This document shows, piece by piece, positions 9,393-20,287 of a stretch of DNA of 41,367 bases (position 1 is its first letter; each line of letters begins with the position of its first letter). A program made the position numbers and the translations under genes. The notes under the pieces were generated by a model. The model was not told the origin of the DNA. It did no database searches and was given only the letters and a program-made list of their open reading frames with translations. This DNA comes from Fragilaria crotonensis (Eukaryota > Bacillariophyta > Fragilariophyceae > Fragilariales > Fragilariaceae), in NCBI GenBank assembly GCA_022925895.1, contig JAKSYS010000572.1, positions 1 through 41,367 on the forward strand. Reading direction: 5' to 3'.

Positions 9393-11212
9393 ATGTCGGT
9401 TCCACCATCTGAAGGCTCTACGTCCCCGACGAATCTTCCAGACGAACCTGTTGTTGGAATCCTCGGGACTGCTGTCGAAGGCCGCGGCAATCCAGAAGGA
9501 TTCGAGATCTCCGATCCTGTCGACGTTCGCCTCACCGAGGCAATCGCTCAAGCCAGGACTCTTGCTACTGATGAAGAGTCTGTCTTGGAGTTCCCAACTC
9601 AATGACTGCCCCAGTGGAGCTCCCAGCTCCTTCAAGCTCCAAGCCTCTTGTTCCCCTCATTGGGGAATCACTTTGGTGACCAAGGATGAATGGTCTGCTT
9701 GGACAGGTGGAAAGCCCAACCACACCTGGACAGGTTTGGATGGCTCCATTGCTCTCCTAGAGCACACCTCTCCCAACCAGCTCCGCCCTGTCTATGTTTC
9801 TGCAGCCCAGAAGGGCTACAACTTCAGGAGAACTGGGCACAAGATCTCCTTCAAGCCAAGTGATGATTTGATCAGCTTCCAGAATGTTGTCTGGGATCAT
9901 CTCAAGGACACTGGCATGGACTCCATTGCTTACCTCAGGGACCCAACTGACGACGCCAAGATGACTAACGTTATCAAGGCTCACGCCAGGTACACGGTCC
10001 AGTCGGCAAAGTTGTTGGCGGAAGCTCAAGTTCAACGCTACGACAAGTATGACCGGACCAACGATATGGCAGCCAGGACCTATTTGCTTGCTTCACTCTC
10101 TACTGAGCTAAGCAATAAGGTGACTGAGAAGTTGGATGATTCTGATTCCTTCCCAGTTGTTTGGCTCCAGTTCCTCAAGTCCATCCAGTCCACCTCCATT
10201 GAGAGGTTTGAAGATCTCAAGGCCATCATCAAGGCCAGGCTCCCAAGTCAGTACTCTGGAGAGAACCTTGAACAATTGGCAGCTCACTTTCGCAAGGATG
10301 CAAATGAGTTGACAACTGCTGGCCAGTATGACCACAACCTCACTCTGGCCATGCTCAAGATCTTTCTTTTGGCTGGTGGTTCTGGCAATGAGGACTTCCG
10401 CTTCCCCCTGAGATCTGTCAAGCAGAACTTGGAGCAAGCTCTTTTGGACATTGGATTCAAGGACAAGGAAGCTGCCAACCTTCACATGCAAGTCAACAAG
10501 CTGACCTACAAGGACATCTGCGCTCACGCAGAGGATGCCTACAGGACGCTCTTTGACAGGAAGGAGTGGCCACCTGCACGTCACACTCGCGACTCCAAGG
10601 CTCCACCAGCTGCATTCGGAAACATGGCGACTCAATCACCAGAGCTGAGGTACTCAACCTCATCCAGTCAAGGCCTCCAACAATGGTGCTGGACTTGCCA
10701 AGAAAGGAGTCTGTCACAAGTGCAACAAGCCTGGACACTGGTCGCGCGAATGCCCAGAGAACAACAAGGGCAAGGGCAGGAATGGGAATGGCAATGAAAG
10801 ACCAAAGGATGTCAAGTCCTGGAAGTCTACTCCTCCTCCATCTGGAGCACCCCAAGTCAAGCAAGCCAATGGAAAGGCTTTCAACTGGTGCGCAAGCTGC
10901 AAGCGTTGGACTACTACCCACGCAACGGCAACGCACACTGGAGTCAAGAAGAGCTCTGAGGGCCCTCAAGGTGTTGGTTCTGCAATCAACAATGTCTCTC
11001 TTGCCTTCGATCCATCGGTGTGGACCACGGAAATTGAGGTCGTCCCAAGTGTGACTGACGCGCTCTTTATCCTGCGCACCATGGTGACCCGGATCCTCCC
11101 CGTACTCGTTCTACTGCTCACCTACGTGATGGCAATATTTTCAGTCCCGTTTGCAAAAAACTATGTGGACCTCCACGCTGGAAATTATTCAACTCGCCAT
11201 GGCGCATTTTAA
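9393..11212 (+). pseudogene. copia gag (capsid and CCHC nucleocapsid) with frameshifts
   Basis: The first ATG after the leader is at 9393. The first frame stops at 9605. A long helical capsid-like segment continues in other frames from about 9602 to 10700. The nucleocapsid zinc knuckle lies at 10712-10753 in a third frame and reads C-X2-C-X4-H-X4-C (CHKCNKPGHWSREC). That frame continues to 11212 and includes an unexpected 20-residue hydrophobic stretch at 11093-11152. At least three frame changes are needed. Gag would form the virus-like particle and bind RNA. Confidence 0.8.
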
Positions 11213-12363
11213 CGCCGTCGATTGGAGCCAAGTCATGGCAATCCTTCGAGCGCATGTCATGGTCGTTCGCCCGCACGTCTCGCAATTTTTTGGAGGCTCA
11301 CCAGGAGGCGCTCATTGCTCCATTGCTTTGGGCCTTACTGGCCATGGTCGTACTGTTCTGGCTTCCTAAGCCCAGCTCAACATCGCCTGAGCCTGATCCT
11401 AAGGAGCTACCTTCTCGCCGCCATCGTCGTGCTCTCAAGCAACACAATCGCAAGGTCACACGACGCGCGAATGTTCCCCAAGCCGGAAGTATTCGCTCCC
11501 ATGGACTGCATCGCAGGTACCCCATTAACTTGCGATCCATGGGACGCTACATTCGGAGGAATGCACCAACGTTGGTTGAACAACAGCAGCAAGTGCAGTT
11601 GAACGACCTTCACTCCAAGGTTGCAACTCTCCTTCAGCGTGTCGACTCGCTCAAGCGCTCCATTCCGCGATCAACTCACTGGACCTGCCGCCACTGCAAC
11701 GATACAATCGTCCATGGGCCAACTGAACCTTGCCCCAAGCTCCGTAACACATCCCGCTCGCCATCGGATTTGTCGACGCAAGAGGAAGGGCCAAGGATCA
11801 ACCACTGCGATGTCAACGACGCCTACCTCGACGCTCCGCTTCGCCAGCAGCGACGCCGCGCTCGCAGGCTTCCCAAGTCCAACGGCGTCTATCGCCCCGT
11901 CTCTCCCATTGGCTTCCAAGGCCTAGGGAACCATCAGTGGACCTCCAAGCAACTTCAAGCTGCTCGCAAGATGGCAATGCAAGTGAACATGGCTAAGTTT
12001 CCAAACGGCAACTACTCCACAATCCTTCGCATGGCTCTCCAGTCAACCGACCGCTTCCGCGAATCCCTTCCCAAGGCTTCAACGTTTCCTGTCATTTGGG
12101 ACTCTGGTGCAAGCATCTCGATCACTCCTGACCGCAAGGACTTTGTTGGACCCATCAACACCCCTGGCCCTATCACTCAACTGCAGGGCATTGCAAAGGG
12201 ACTCAGGATTGAAGGCCAAGGTCATGTTCTGTGGGCAATGCAAGATACTCTGGGCAACCTAAGGATGCTCAAGGTCCCAGCATACTTGGTGTCTTGCATC
12301 AAGGTCAGGCTCCTATCCACCACAAGCTTGCTCCAAGCTTACCCTGGAGACCATCACCATTGA
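11212..12363 (+). pseudogene. copia region between gag and integrase, with aspartic protease
   Basis: One frame holds, in order: a second hydrophobic segment at 11311-11363; an Arg/Lys-rich segment; a Cys/His cluster near 11680-11735; and the retroviral-type aspartic protease motif DSGAS at 12099-12113 with ITP following. The protease would cut the Gag-Pol polyprotein. The frame ends at 12363 just before the integrase frame. Confidence 0.8.
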
Positions 12364-12379
12364 AGCTCATCAACTGACC

Positions 12380-13505
12380 TTGAGTGGCACCTCTGATGAA
12401 GCCAGAGGGCAACTCATTGCAAGAGTCAACCCTGACAACAACTTGCCTACCTCTGATGCACACCGCAGCTCAGATACTCCCAAGGCAGTTGCAGCTCTCA
12501 ACATTACTCTCAACACTGTTCATGAGAGCAACCTCAACTTGACTGAAGCTGAGAAGGAGTTATTAAGGTGGCACCACCGCCTTGGACACCTTTCCTTTCG
12601 CAAGATCCAATTCATCATGCGAACTGGAGTCCTGAGTCGGAGTGAGTCGCATCGATCACTCCATACTGCTGCTTGCCGAATTGTCAACCCTCCCAAGTGT
12701 GCCGCATGCCAATATGGGAAGCAACATCAGCGACCAGCTCCTGCCAAGATCACAACTGTTATCAAGGATCGAGCTGGAGTTCTCAAGGCAGACAACTTGC
12801 TCCCTGGACAACAAGTCTCCATTGATCACTTCATTTGTGGAACAAAGGGAAGGCTCTTCTCTTCAGCTGGAAGGAGCTTGAACTCAGACATGTTTGCTGG
12901 TGGCTGCCTCTTCATTGATCATGCTTCCAACTTTGTGCATGTTGAGTTTCAGAAGCATCTGAACACTCATGAGACTCTGAAGGCCAAGCAGAACTTTGAG
13001 TTGATGGCAAGGGACAGTGGAGTCATTCCACAATCCTATCTCTCTGACAATGGTGGGAGCTTCACCTCAGCTAAGTTCACTGAGCACCTTGGAACTCTGA
13101 AGCAAGTTGTCAAGTTTGCTGGAGTTGGAGCTCACCATCACAATGGCCATGCTGAGAGGGCAATCAAACGATCATGTCGATCGCTCGGACAATGATGCTC
13201 CATTCAGCGGTACATTGGCCAGATGTGGCTGATGCAACACTTTGGCCAATGGCAGTCTCCCATGCTATCTTTCTCCACAACCATGTTCCTGATTTGGCAA
13301 CAGGTCTCTGTCCAGTGATGTCTTCACTAAGTCCAGATGGGAGCAAAGGAAGTATCATGATCTGCATGTGTGGGGATGTCCTGTGTATGCTCTTGAAAAC
13401 CATTGCAGATGGAAAGAAGCTGCCTCGCTGGAAGCCTCGGTCCATCCGCTGTGTCAACATGGGGCTCTCAAAGAACATGCAAGCACAGTCCCCTTGGTTT
13501 TGAAT
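12380..13505 (+). pseudogene. copia integrase (GAG-pre-integrase zinc domain plus DDE core) with frameshifts
   Basis: The HHCC zinc domain is visible as WHHRLGHLSFRKI (from about 12569) and CAACQYGK (from about 12699). The catalytic core has Asp at 12824-12826 (SIDHF), Asp at 13046-13048 (LSDNGGSF) and Glu at 13154-13156 (GHAERA). The D-to-E spacing is 35 residues, as expected for a D,D35E enzyme. The frame breaks after the Glu motif near 13180 and again near 13320 and 13490. Integrase would insert the cDNA, making the 5-bp duplications seen here. Confidence 0.88.
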
Positions 13506-14332
13506 CCAGAGACAGGGTACATCACTCCCAATATCACATTGTGTTTGATGATTGGTTTGCAACGGTGGCTACTAATGTGGATGCCCTCCCGGATTTTAAT
13601 ACAACGCGTTGGGCCCGTTTGTTTGGCGACTCAAGATATCAGTTCCCATTCGATGACGACGACGACAATGATGCTACAGAGGAAGCGCGAATGGACTCCC
13701 AAGCTACAGAAGCCATCAATGAGAACCAAACAAGAGTTGCTGCCTCCATGGATGAAGCTGTTGCAATTGAACAACTCCCAGTTCCTCCCTTGGCTGAGGC
13801 TCCACCCAGGACACCAACTGTTCCACAGCCATTGCCAAGCTCTCCATTGCTCACTCCAAGGCCTCCAACTCCCATGATGTCTCAAACGAGGGAGCAGTCT
13901 ATCGATCCTCGGTCTCTCCAGTCTCCTCCAACGCCAGACATCAGAACTTCACCTCTGCAACGCCGTCCACACTCCAGCTCACAAGCCAAGGAAGAGACGC
14001 CACGCAAGGTCCCAGCTACCCCGATCTCCCCAGTTCATCAGCCAATCTTCTCCCGGGAGCAGACCCCAATGTCTGAAACGAGGGAGAGTCCTGTTCCAGA
14101 CAATGCATTCGCCCTTGACTCACCACGTGACGAGCAACCAGTCAAGTCGCCTCCGCCACCAACGTCTCCGCGCCGGTCCAACCGCATTCGCGCAGCACCA
14201 CAACGCCTTGGATACGATAACACTCAAGGCCATGGATACTTTGCTTCTCCAAGTGCTTGGATCTTTGAGGAAAATGGAATCATCCTTTCCCAACTGCCTT
14301 CAAGGCAGCTGCATCTGATCCTGACACTCTGA
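13505..14332 (+). pseudogene. copia Pro/Ser-rich linker between integrase and reverse transcriptase
   Basis: After VFDDWFATV, a segment common downstream of copia integrases, comes about 200 residues rich in Pro, Ser, Thr and Arg with an acidic run near 13657-13670. It ends in a basic NRIRAAPQR-type patch before the reverse transcriptase. I see no domain in it. Confidence 0.7.
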
Positions 14333-14337
14333 GCTTT

Positions 14338-15887
14338 GACCAAGCTATGGCTGACATTGAGCATGTGACCAAGTGGATGGAGGCAGCTGCTAAGGAAGTG
14401 GCAAGCCTTGAGAAGAATGGGACTTGGAAGGAAGTCAGTATCCTTGAAGCCAAGACCAAGATTCTCCCAGGGACTTGGGTATTTCGGCAAGCGATCCCCA
14501 GATGGAGAAGTCACCAAGTACAAAGCGCTACTGTGTTCGAGGCGACCTTGAAGAAGGAGAACCTGAAACCTATGCCCCAGTTGTTGCTTGGAGTTCAGTT
14601 CGATTGTTCCTTGTCTTGTCCCTAACATTGGGATGGCAAACTTGCTCCATTGACTTCAGCAGTGCCTTTGTTCAAGCCAACCTAACTGACCCAGTCTGGA
14701 TCCACATGCCAAGAGGCTTCAAGTCTGATCAGCCAAGCGACCAAAGGACTTGCCTCGACTTGTTAAGAGCCTCTACGGTCTCTCGGTTGCTCCCGCCTTT
14801 GGTATCAACACATTCGTGAAGCACTCCTCCTCCAAGGATTGAAGCAGAGTGCCACAGACTCATGCCTCTTGTACAGCAAGACCATCATGATTGTTCTCTA
14901 TGTTGATGATCTTGGGATTGCCTACTCCAACAAGAAGGATCTTGACAAACTGTTCCAGGATCTTACTGATTTGGGTTTGGAGTTCACTCGTGAAGGCACC
15001 TTCACTGACTTTCTTGGAATCAAGTTTGTCAAGGATGAAGTCTCCAACACTGTCACCCTAACACAAAGGGTTTGATTCAGAAGATCATAAAGGCAACAGG
15101 ACTTCAAGACTGCAACCCCAACCACACTCCTGCTATGCAAGCATGCCTTGGGATTGACCCTGATGGAGAACCCATGGATGAGTTCTGGAACTACCGCTCT
15201 ATTGTTGGAATGCTCTTGTACTTGTCAACAAACACAAGGCCAGACATCACATTTGCAGTAAGTCAAGTTGCCAGGTTCAATCATTCTCCCAAGAAGAGCC
15301 ATGCCATGGCAATCAAAACAATTGTCCGCTACTTGCACCGCACTGCTGACAAAGGAACTATTGTGACTCCCACTGGAGACCTCTCTCTGATTGTTATGTT
15401 GATGCTGACTTTGCTGGCCTCCATGGTCGTGACCCTGATCATTCTGACACCAGCGCCAAGTCCCGCACCGGCTACATCATCACCCTTGGAGGTTGTCCAA
15501 TTCTCTGGAAGTCTCAACTGCAAACAGAGATCTCCTGTCTACATTGGAATCTGAGTACTCTGCTCTCAGTGCAAGCATGAGGACTCTGTTGCCACTCGTG
15601 ATCTTCTTGGAGAAATCTGCAAGGAATTGACTCTGCCACCTGACTTCAAGTCTACCATTCGCTGCCGAGTCTTTGAAGACAACAATGGTGCTCTGCTTCT
15701 TACCAAGCAACGCATTACTAATCGCACCAAGTACTTCCTGGTCAAATGGCACTTCTTCTGGCACCACGTCCGCAACGGAGATGTTGAAGTGCTCAAGATT
15801 GCAACCACTGACCAGTTGGCTGACTACCTTACCAAGGGCCTCAATCGAGAAGTTTTCGAACGCATTCGACTTGCTCAAGGTTGGTGA
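14338..15887 (+). pseudogene. copia reverse transcriptase and RNase H with frameshifts
   Basis: The RVT_2-type reverse transcriptase begins with MADIEHVTKWMEAAAKEV at 14347. It includes DFSSAFVQA (from about 14654) and the catalytic YVDD at 14899-14910. RNase H follows with DADFAG (near 15401), DNNGALLL (near 15680) and the C-terminal HHVRNGDVEV...TDQLADYLTKGL pattern ending at 15887. At least four frame changes occur (near 14500, 14790, 15070 and 15390-15560). The active-site residues are all present. Confidence 0.88.
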
Positions 15888-16019
15888 CACGCGGCACCGC
15901 CGCATTTGTGTTGGGTGGATTTAAGAGTGTTCCCTCTTATCCTGCAAGCCCATATGTTTATTGTTCATGTCCTACATTTTCACCACACCATCACTAATCT
16001 ATTTCTTGTTTCATTGAAT

Positions 16020-16027
16020 GAGAGGAG
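16020..16027 (+). other. Polypurine tract of the copia element
   Basis: GAGAGGAG directly abuts the 3' LTR, where plus-strand DNA synthesis would be primed. Confidence 0.7.
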
Positions 16028-16612
16028 AGTCAAGGTACAGCAGCTGACAGCTGTTATTGTGCCGTTATTGACGTTGAAATTTCGTCCCCGCCAGCTGAGT
16101 CCCATCCGGCTTTGGATACGAAGATTCTCACGCCAACTGTATACGGCGAATCGCCAGTACGAAAACTACAGTTGTCCGGACTGCTTTCCGCCCTCATAAC
16201 CTCCTTTTCTACAACACCAATTTGTCCACATTAACCCAGTGCAATTCAACTGCAATTTCCTTCATGTGCCAACTAATTTCCAACATGTGTCCTCATCATG
16301 TTGGCTAAGTCTGGCCATGTTGCAACAGTTGTTGCGACTGTCAATTCGCTCGTGACGGCGGAGTTGGAGCTGACATTTCAATGCCCTTATCAGTGGGATG
16401 AATGCTTTGAATGTTCACTCCCACAACCCTCTAACTTCGCGAAAGTAGATCGGCAAGATTCAATCGGACCTGGATTGAATTGGTTCCTTCAAAGTGAAAC
16501 CTAGAAATAAGCTTATAAGTTAAACAACACTAGAATTTATAACTCTACGTTTGACCGAACCCGGATTTCTACGAACTAGTACGCAGCCTTGATCACGCCG
16601 TGTACTTCGACT
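16028..16612 (+). repeat. 3' LTR of the copia element
   Basis: 585 bp. Against the 5' LTR it has one C/T change, three CCC-to-CC length differences and one 3-bp insertion. It is followed by the GTCCT duplication at 16613-16617. Confidence 0.92.
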
Positions 16613-16919
16613 GTCCTGTGTGTACGGGACTACGTTTTGTACTGTAGTATGTAGTACGAAGTTTTGAGGTCATGGTCATTATGAAGTCTTAGGTGAGTGA
16701 CATAGCGTGACAATGCCTCGGACTTGACGTCCCTGCATTTTGGGTAATCGTGATACTGCGACTGGCACTTGTTCCAGTGCAATATATGTACCCTTGTTCC
16801 AGTGCCTCTGTCGCGATTGTGATCCACTCTCCTTCGCTTTCATCCCATTTGGAAAGTTGCAGCCGCTGCACTCCGTTTGGCCTATCCATAATCCAGGGAA
16901 AGCATCCCATCTAAACATT

Positions 16920-18260
16920 ATGATTACCTCGCAATCTTTGAGTTGGGATGATGAATCGAGAGCAAATTACGACGACGATTGGGACGTGGTGACCCACCTA
17001 TCAGCAGCGTCGTGTTCGGTGGAAGCGTCTTCTCAAGTCGCTGATGGAAGGCTTCGGTTGCGTGGTGGCTTGCATGATGTAAGATCTTCTAACACCAGCA
17101 AGAGAAAAGAGAAATGGAGCACCAATACAAGGTTAGTAGCATCCCTGACCATAGCGGCAATCATGGTGGTTTCGACGGTTACCATACAGACTGAGTCACG
17201 GAGTACATTAGCATCTGCTTCTACCCTTCAACACAAGAAGGTACTGACGTCGGAAATGTTTACAAAGTCCTACCATAAATCTGGATTCGCTACCACAGTG
17301 GATGCAATCGGTGAAAATGGACTGTCCAAAACATTAGAACATTTAGCCGACGTATCGCGAGACAAAGTCGGCTCAAGGGATGTGCCCTTCTTCCTGCATA
17401 TCCCTCGCAGTGGTGGAGGTTCTGTGAAATATATATTAGGTGGGTGCTATGGACTCACCGAGGCAGCTGATGCGGGTGGTCGTAAGCGAGAGTCTCTTCG
17501 TCCTGCGTCGTTGGAGATTTTACATGCGGACGACGGAACAGCGTATGTCAACGTAGATACGTCCACCACTGAAGGTATAAAGTCAGCTAGGAGCATGGGC
17601 CTCGTGGAAAGTGGATTAGCGAACGTTATCGTAAGTCAACACTTACATCCAGCTGCAACATTGTTTAACAAGGATCAAAAAGGTCGATGTTTCACCATGA
17701 TTCGACATCCGATTCAAAGAGCGGTTAGCATGTTTCATTATCTCGCGGTGGCGAATTGGGAACCGACATATGACCCATCCCTAGCCTACATCAGTATCGA
17801 AATGTACGCCCGATCAAAACGAGCAGAACACAATTGGCTGGTCCGTTTTTTGTCCGGCGAACTGGAAGGTGATTTGAATGACGATCACCTAGCTATGGCG
17901 AAAGAAGTGTTGCGAGAGAAATGTCTCATCGGTTTGCTGCATCGCAAAGAAGAGTCATTCCTTCGATTTGAAAAGTATTTTGGCTGGGTTCCTGTTAGTA
18001 AGTTTCAAACTGACTGTCGGAACCGAGTGCTTCACTCCGGATGGAGTAACAAGCATTCACATCCAGAAGTTGAAGTCGGGAGCGTCGTATGGGAACTCTT
18101 GATGAAAGAGAATTACTACGACATAAAGCTCTATCACTTCGTTTTGGCACTTTTTGATGAGCAGGCGCGTCTCTTTGAAAGTGAAACCAACCTACCGGTA
18201 GGCGAGTTGAGAAAAAATGGCACGGTGTCAATAGAGGCGGTTAAGCTACGCCCAGGATAA
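16920..18260 (+). CDS. Sulfotransferase-like type II membrane protein (paralogue 1)
   Basis: The 446-aa intronless gene is read from the ATG at 16920. It has an acidic cytosolic tail, one membrane anchor at about residues 72-89, and a luminal domain with the two PAPS-binding signatures of sulfotransferases: the 5'-phosphosulfate loop HIPRSGGGSVK at 160-170 and the 3'-phosphate motif RHPIQRAVS at 262-270. The segment VNVDTSTTEGI is shared with the other two copies in this window. Such proteins usually sit in the Golgi and sulfate glycans or proteins; the acceptor is unknown. The stop is 7 bp from the stop of the convergent paralogue 2. The copia element ends 307 bp upstream and may have replaced part of the promoter. 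Confidence 0.8.
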   Translation: MITSQSLSWDDESRANYDDDWDVVTHLSAASCSVEASSQVADGRLRLRGGLHDVRSSNTSKRKEKWSTNTRLVASLTIAAIMVVSTVTIQTESRSTLASASTLQHKKVLTSEMFTKSYHKSGFATTVDAIGENGLSKTLEHLADVSRDKVGSRDVPFFLHIPRSGGGSVKYILGGCYGLTEAADAGGRKRESLRPASLEILHADDGTAYVNVDTSTTEGIKSARSMGLVESGLANVIVSQHLHPAATLFNKDQKGRCFTMIRHPIQRAVSMFHYLAVANWEPTYDPSLAYISIEMYARSKRAEHNWLVRFLSGELEGDLNDDHLAMAKEVLREKCLIGLLHRKEESFLRFEKYFGWVPVSKFQTDCRNRVLHSGWSNKHSHPEVEVGSVVWELLMKENYYDIKLYHFVLALFDEQARLFESETNLPVGELRKNGTVSIEAVKLRPG

Positions 18261-18267
18261 TGTAACA

Positions 18268-19611
18268 TCACCGAGCACTTCTAGAGAACACTTCGCCCTG
18301 CATCTTGTAGACCCTCTCGGCGTGTTTGTACAACTTCATGTCGAGATCATTGACATCTGCCAGTTTACGCCAAACCTCACTACCTTCCCGTATCGGCGCA
18401 TGCTTGTTCTTATTAGGCCAATTCCAGTCCAGCAGTTTGGAATGACAGCCGCTTGCCTTGGTACCATCCATGGTCCAACCAAAGAAAGTTTCGATGCGTG
18501 AGAGCGACGCCCCTTTATATTTCAGAAGCCCGACCAGGCACTTTGTCTCCATAACTTTCATGGCAATCCCCAAGTGGTCTGAGGTCAGATCAGCATCCTT
18601 GGCGTTGGAGAGGAACCGCGTCATCCAATTGCGCTCGACGCGATCAGAATTGGCGTAATCCATTAGCGACATTCCAGGCAGTACTAGGGGACTGTTGGGA
18701 GTATTCAAGTGCAAAGCGTACAAGCTGACAGCCCGATCCACGGGATGTCGAATCATGGCAATGCAACGCCCCTTGTGCTGGTCGGAAAACAGGTTTTCGG
18801 CGGCTTCGTAAAAGAAGGACGAGGCCACGAGATTCAAACCCGGCAAATTTGGCAGGTTCATTTTCTTCGCGTGTTCTATCCCGGCCGGAGTGGAGGTATC
18901 CACGTTAACGTAGTTTCCGCCTTCCAAATCACTCGTAATTGCAAGTCGATCCGACGCGGACGCACCACCCACCTCAGTTGCCAGTAGTAAACCGAAGCAC
19001 TGCGCAGCAATTGCTTTGACAGTGGCCGATGCGGATCGCGGAACATGCCACAGAAAGACTCGGTCGGATGGCAGCACTGGATCATTGACACCAGCTAAGA
19101 ATTTCAGCTCTGGTGGTATTTGTGCCTTGAGCATTAGTGCATGCGCTTCTGCTGCATCCTGTTGCTCTATTTCGCTCTGGCCTGATAGACTTGATATGAT
19201 ACGCTTTGCACCCCCTCTCAGCGAGCTATCAGTCTTCCCATCTCGTCTTCCGTCCACGTCTGAGAACGCACTTAAGAAACTCGATAATTCTTTGATACCT
19301 GCAATACAAATCAAGACCACCACAAGTATGCCTGCTATTTTCGGTCCGAACCATGTGTTGGCATCCCTCAATTCCTCACCTTCCGGAACTGTCGCAAGTG
19401 GTTGGTAGCGAGCGTTTGCCTTTATTCTTTCGTAGACGCGACGCCGTTTCTTGTACTTCCCAGGAGGAGGTGCCGTAGAAACCGAGGACCGTGAGGAAAT
19501 TACCGCCGCCGACCGATTTCCAACGGTCGATCGTGGGCTTTGCGATTCGGAAGACGATGATGAGCCCCATGACGAAACGCTAGCGTTGTCATCAGAGTCG
19601 GGCGTTGCCAT
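18268..19611 (-). CDS. Sulfotransferase-like type II membrane protein (paralogue 2) with altered PAPS loop
   Basis: The 447-aa frame is intact and intronless. The N-terminal tail is Ser-rich with a basic patch, and the membrane anchor is at about 91-107. The 3'-phosphate motif RHPVDRAVS (288-296) and the shared VNVDTSTPAGI segment are well kept. The 5' loop reads HVPRSASATVK (189-199), so the usual Gly-Gly after the basic residue is Ser-Ala or Ala-Ser. This could lower or abolish PAPS binding, or reflect a new donor or substrate. It is tail-to-tail with paralogue 1 (7-bp gap), consistent with an inverted local duplication. Confidence 0.8.
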   Translation of the reverse strand: MATPDSDDNASVSSWGSSSSSESQSPRSTVGNRSAAVISSRSSVSTAPPPGKYKKRRRVYERIKANARYQPLATVPEGEELRDANTWFGPKIAGILVVVLICIAGIKELSSFLSAFSDVDGRRDGKTDSSLRGGAKRIISSLSGQSEIEQQDAAEAHALMLKAQIPPELKFLAGVNDPVLPSDRVFLWHVPRSASATVKAIAAQCFGLLLATEVGGASASDRLAITSDLEGGNYVNVDTSTPAGIEHAKKMNLPNLPGLNLVASSFFYEAAENLFSDQHKGRCIAMIRHPVDRAVSLYALHLNTPNSPLVLPGMSLMDYANSDRVERNWMTRFLSNAKDADLTSDHLGIAMKVMETKCLVGLLKYKGASLSRIETFFGWTMDGTKASGCHSKLLDWNWPNKNKHAPIREGSEVWRKLADVNDLDMKLYKHAERVYKMQGEVFSRSAR

Positions 19612-20177
19612 TTGTGTGGGCGAGTGAATTTATGCGACAGTCCCGAAAGGCAAAAGAACGTCGAAGACGAGTGTGCGAGCAATAATCAACCACACGCTGC
19701 AAGTGGCACTGTGTGAATGATTTGAAATGTTCCTCAAATGAAGATTGGAGAACTGAACGAATGTACGAGTCTTATCAAACGTCTGCTCCCGTGAAAATGA
19801 GAATAAAAGACTGATAGTCGAGTCTTTACAGTATGACTTATGTTTTCATATTAGCCTGATGTCTGATGTCCCGACTGTTTCTGCCTTGAGTGGTGGATCA
19901 GAGTTGAGCGGCAGCAGAGCACCTCAAAGAAAACCTCAACGCTGCAACTAGTATGGTACTTGTACTTGTACGGTAGTAGCAAGCAAACACCAAAACTCGT
20001 ACTCGAAGTACTGTCGTAATACGTACCGTCGGCCTTTTCGAGCCGGCCTTTGCCTGCACTACCAGACCGGAGTACTCTCGTCTACTGACTACTGGAACAA
20101 TGTACTGTATTTCTATTTTCTACACGCCGCCAAAAAAAGCCCGACATTCGTCGGTGTAATTCCCATTTGTACTGTAC
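19612..20177. other. Intergenic, GTAC-rich; no gene seen
   Basis: This is the presumed promoter side of paralogue 2 up to the LINE insertion. Words built on GTAC and TACT recur between about 19950 and 20190. No gene or RNA structure was recognised. Confidence 0.45.
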
Positions 20178-20193
20178 TGTACGTGCTACTGTA
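20178..20193. repeat. Left 16-bp target-site duplication of the LINE
   Basis: TGTACGTGCTACTGTA, identical to 29506-29521; the flanking bases differ on both sides. Confidence 0.85.
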
Positions 20194-20287
20194 CACAATT
20201 TTCTAGTTTAGAGTTTCGCAAGTACAGTCTGTCCGCAGTCCGTAATTGCGTACACCAAATAGGAAGTTGTCGCGTACCCCAAGCACC

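Larger units (their letters stand above)
8564..16612 (+). mobile_element. Complete Ty1/copia LTR retrotransposon (diatom CoDi-like), 8.05 kb, frame-broken
   Basis: It has two 585-bp LTRs, flanking 5-bp duplications, a purine tract before the 3' LTR, and gag, protease, integrase, reverse transcriptase and RNase H in that order. Integrase before reverse transcriptase defines copia. All catalytic motifs are readable, but the coding sequence changes frame at ten or more places, so no intact polyprotein exists as written. The LTRs differ by one substitution and four small indels, so insertion was recent. It lies between the hydrolase gene and the first sulfotransferase gene and ends 307 bp before the latter's ATG. 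Confidence 0.93.
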
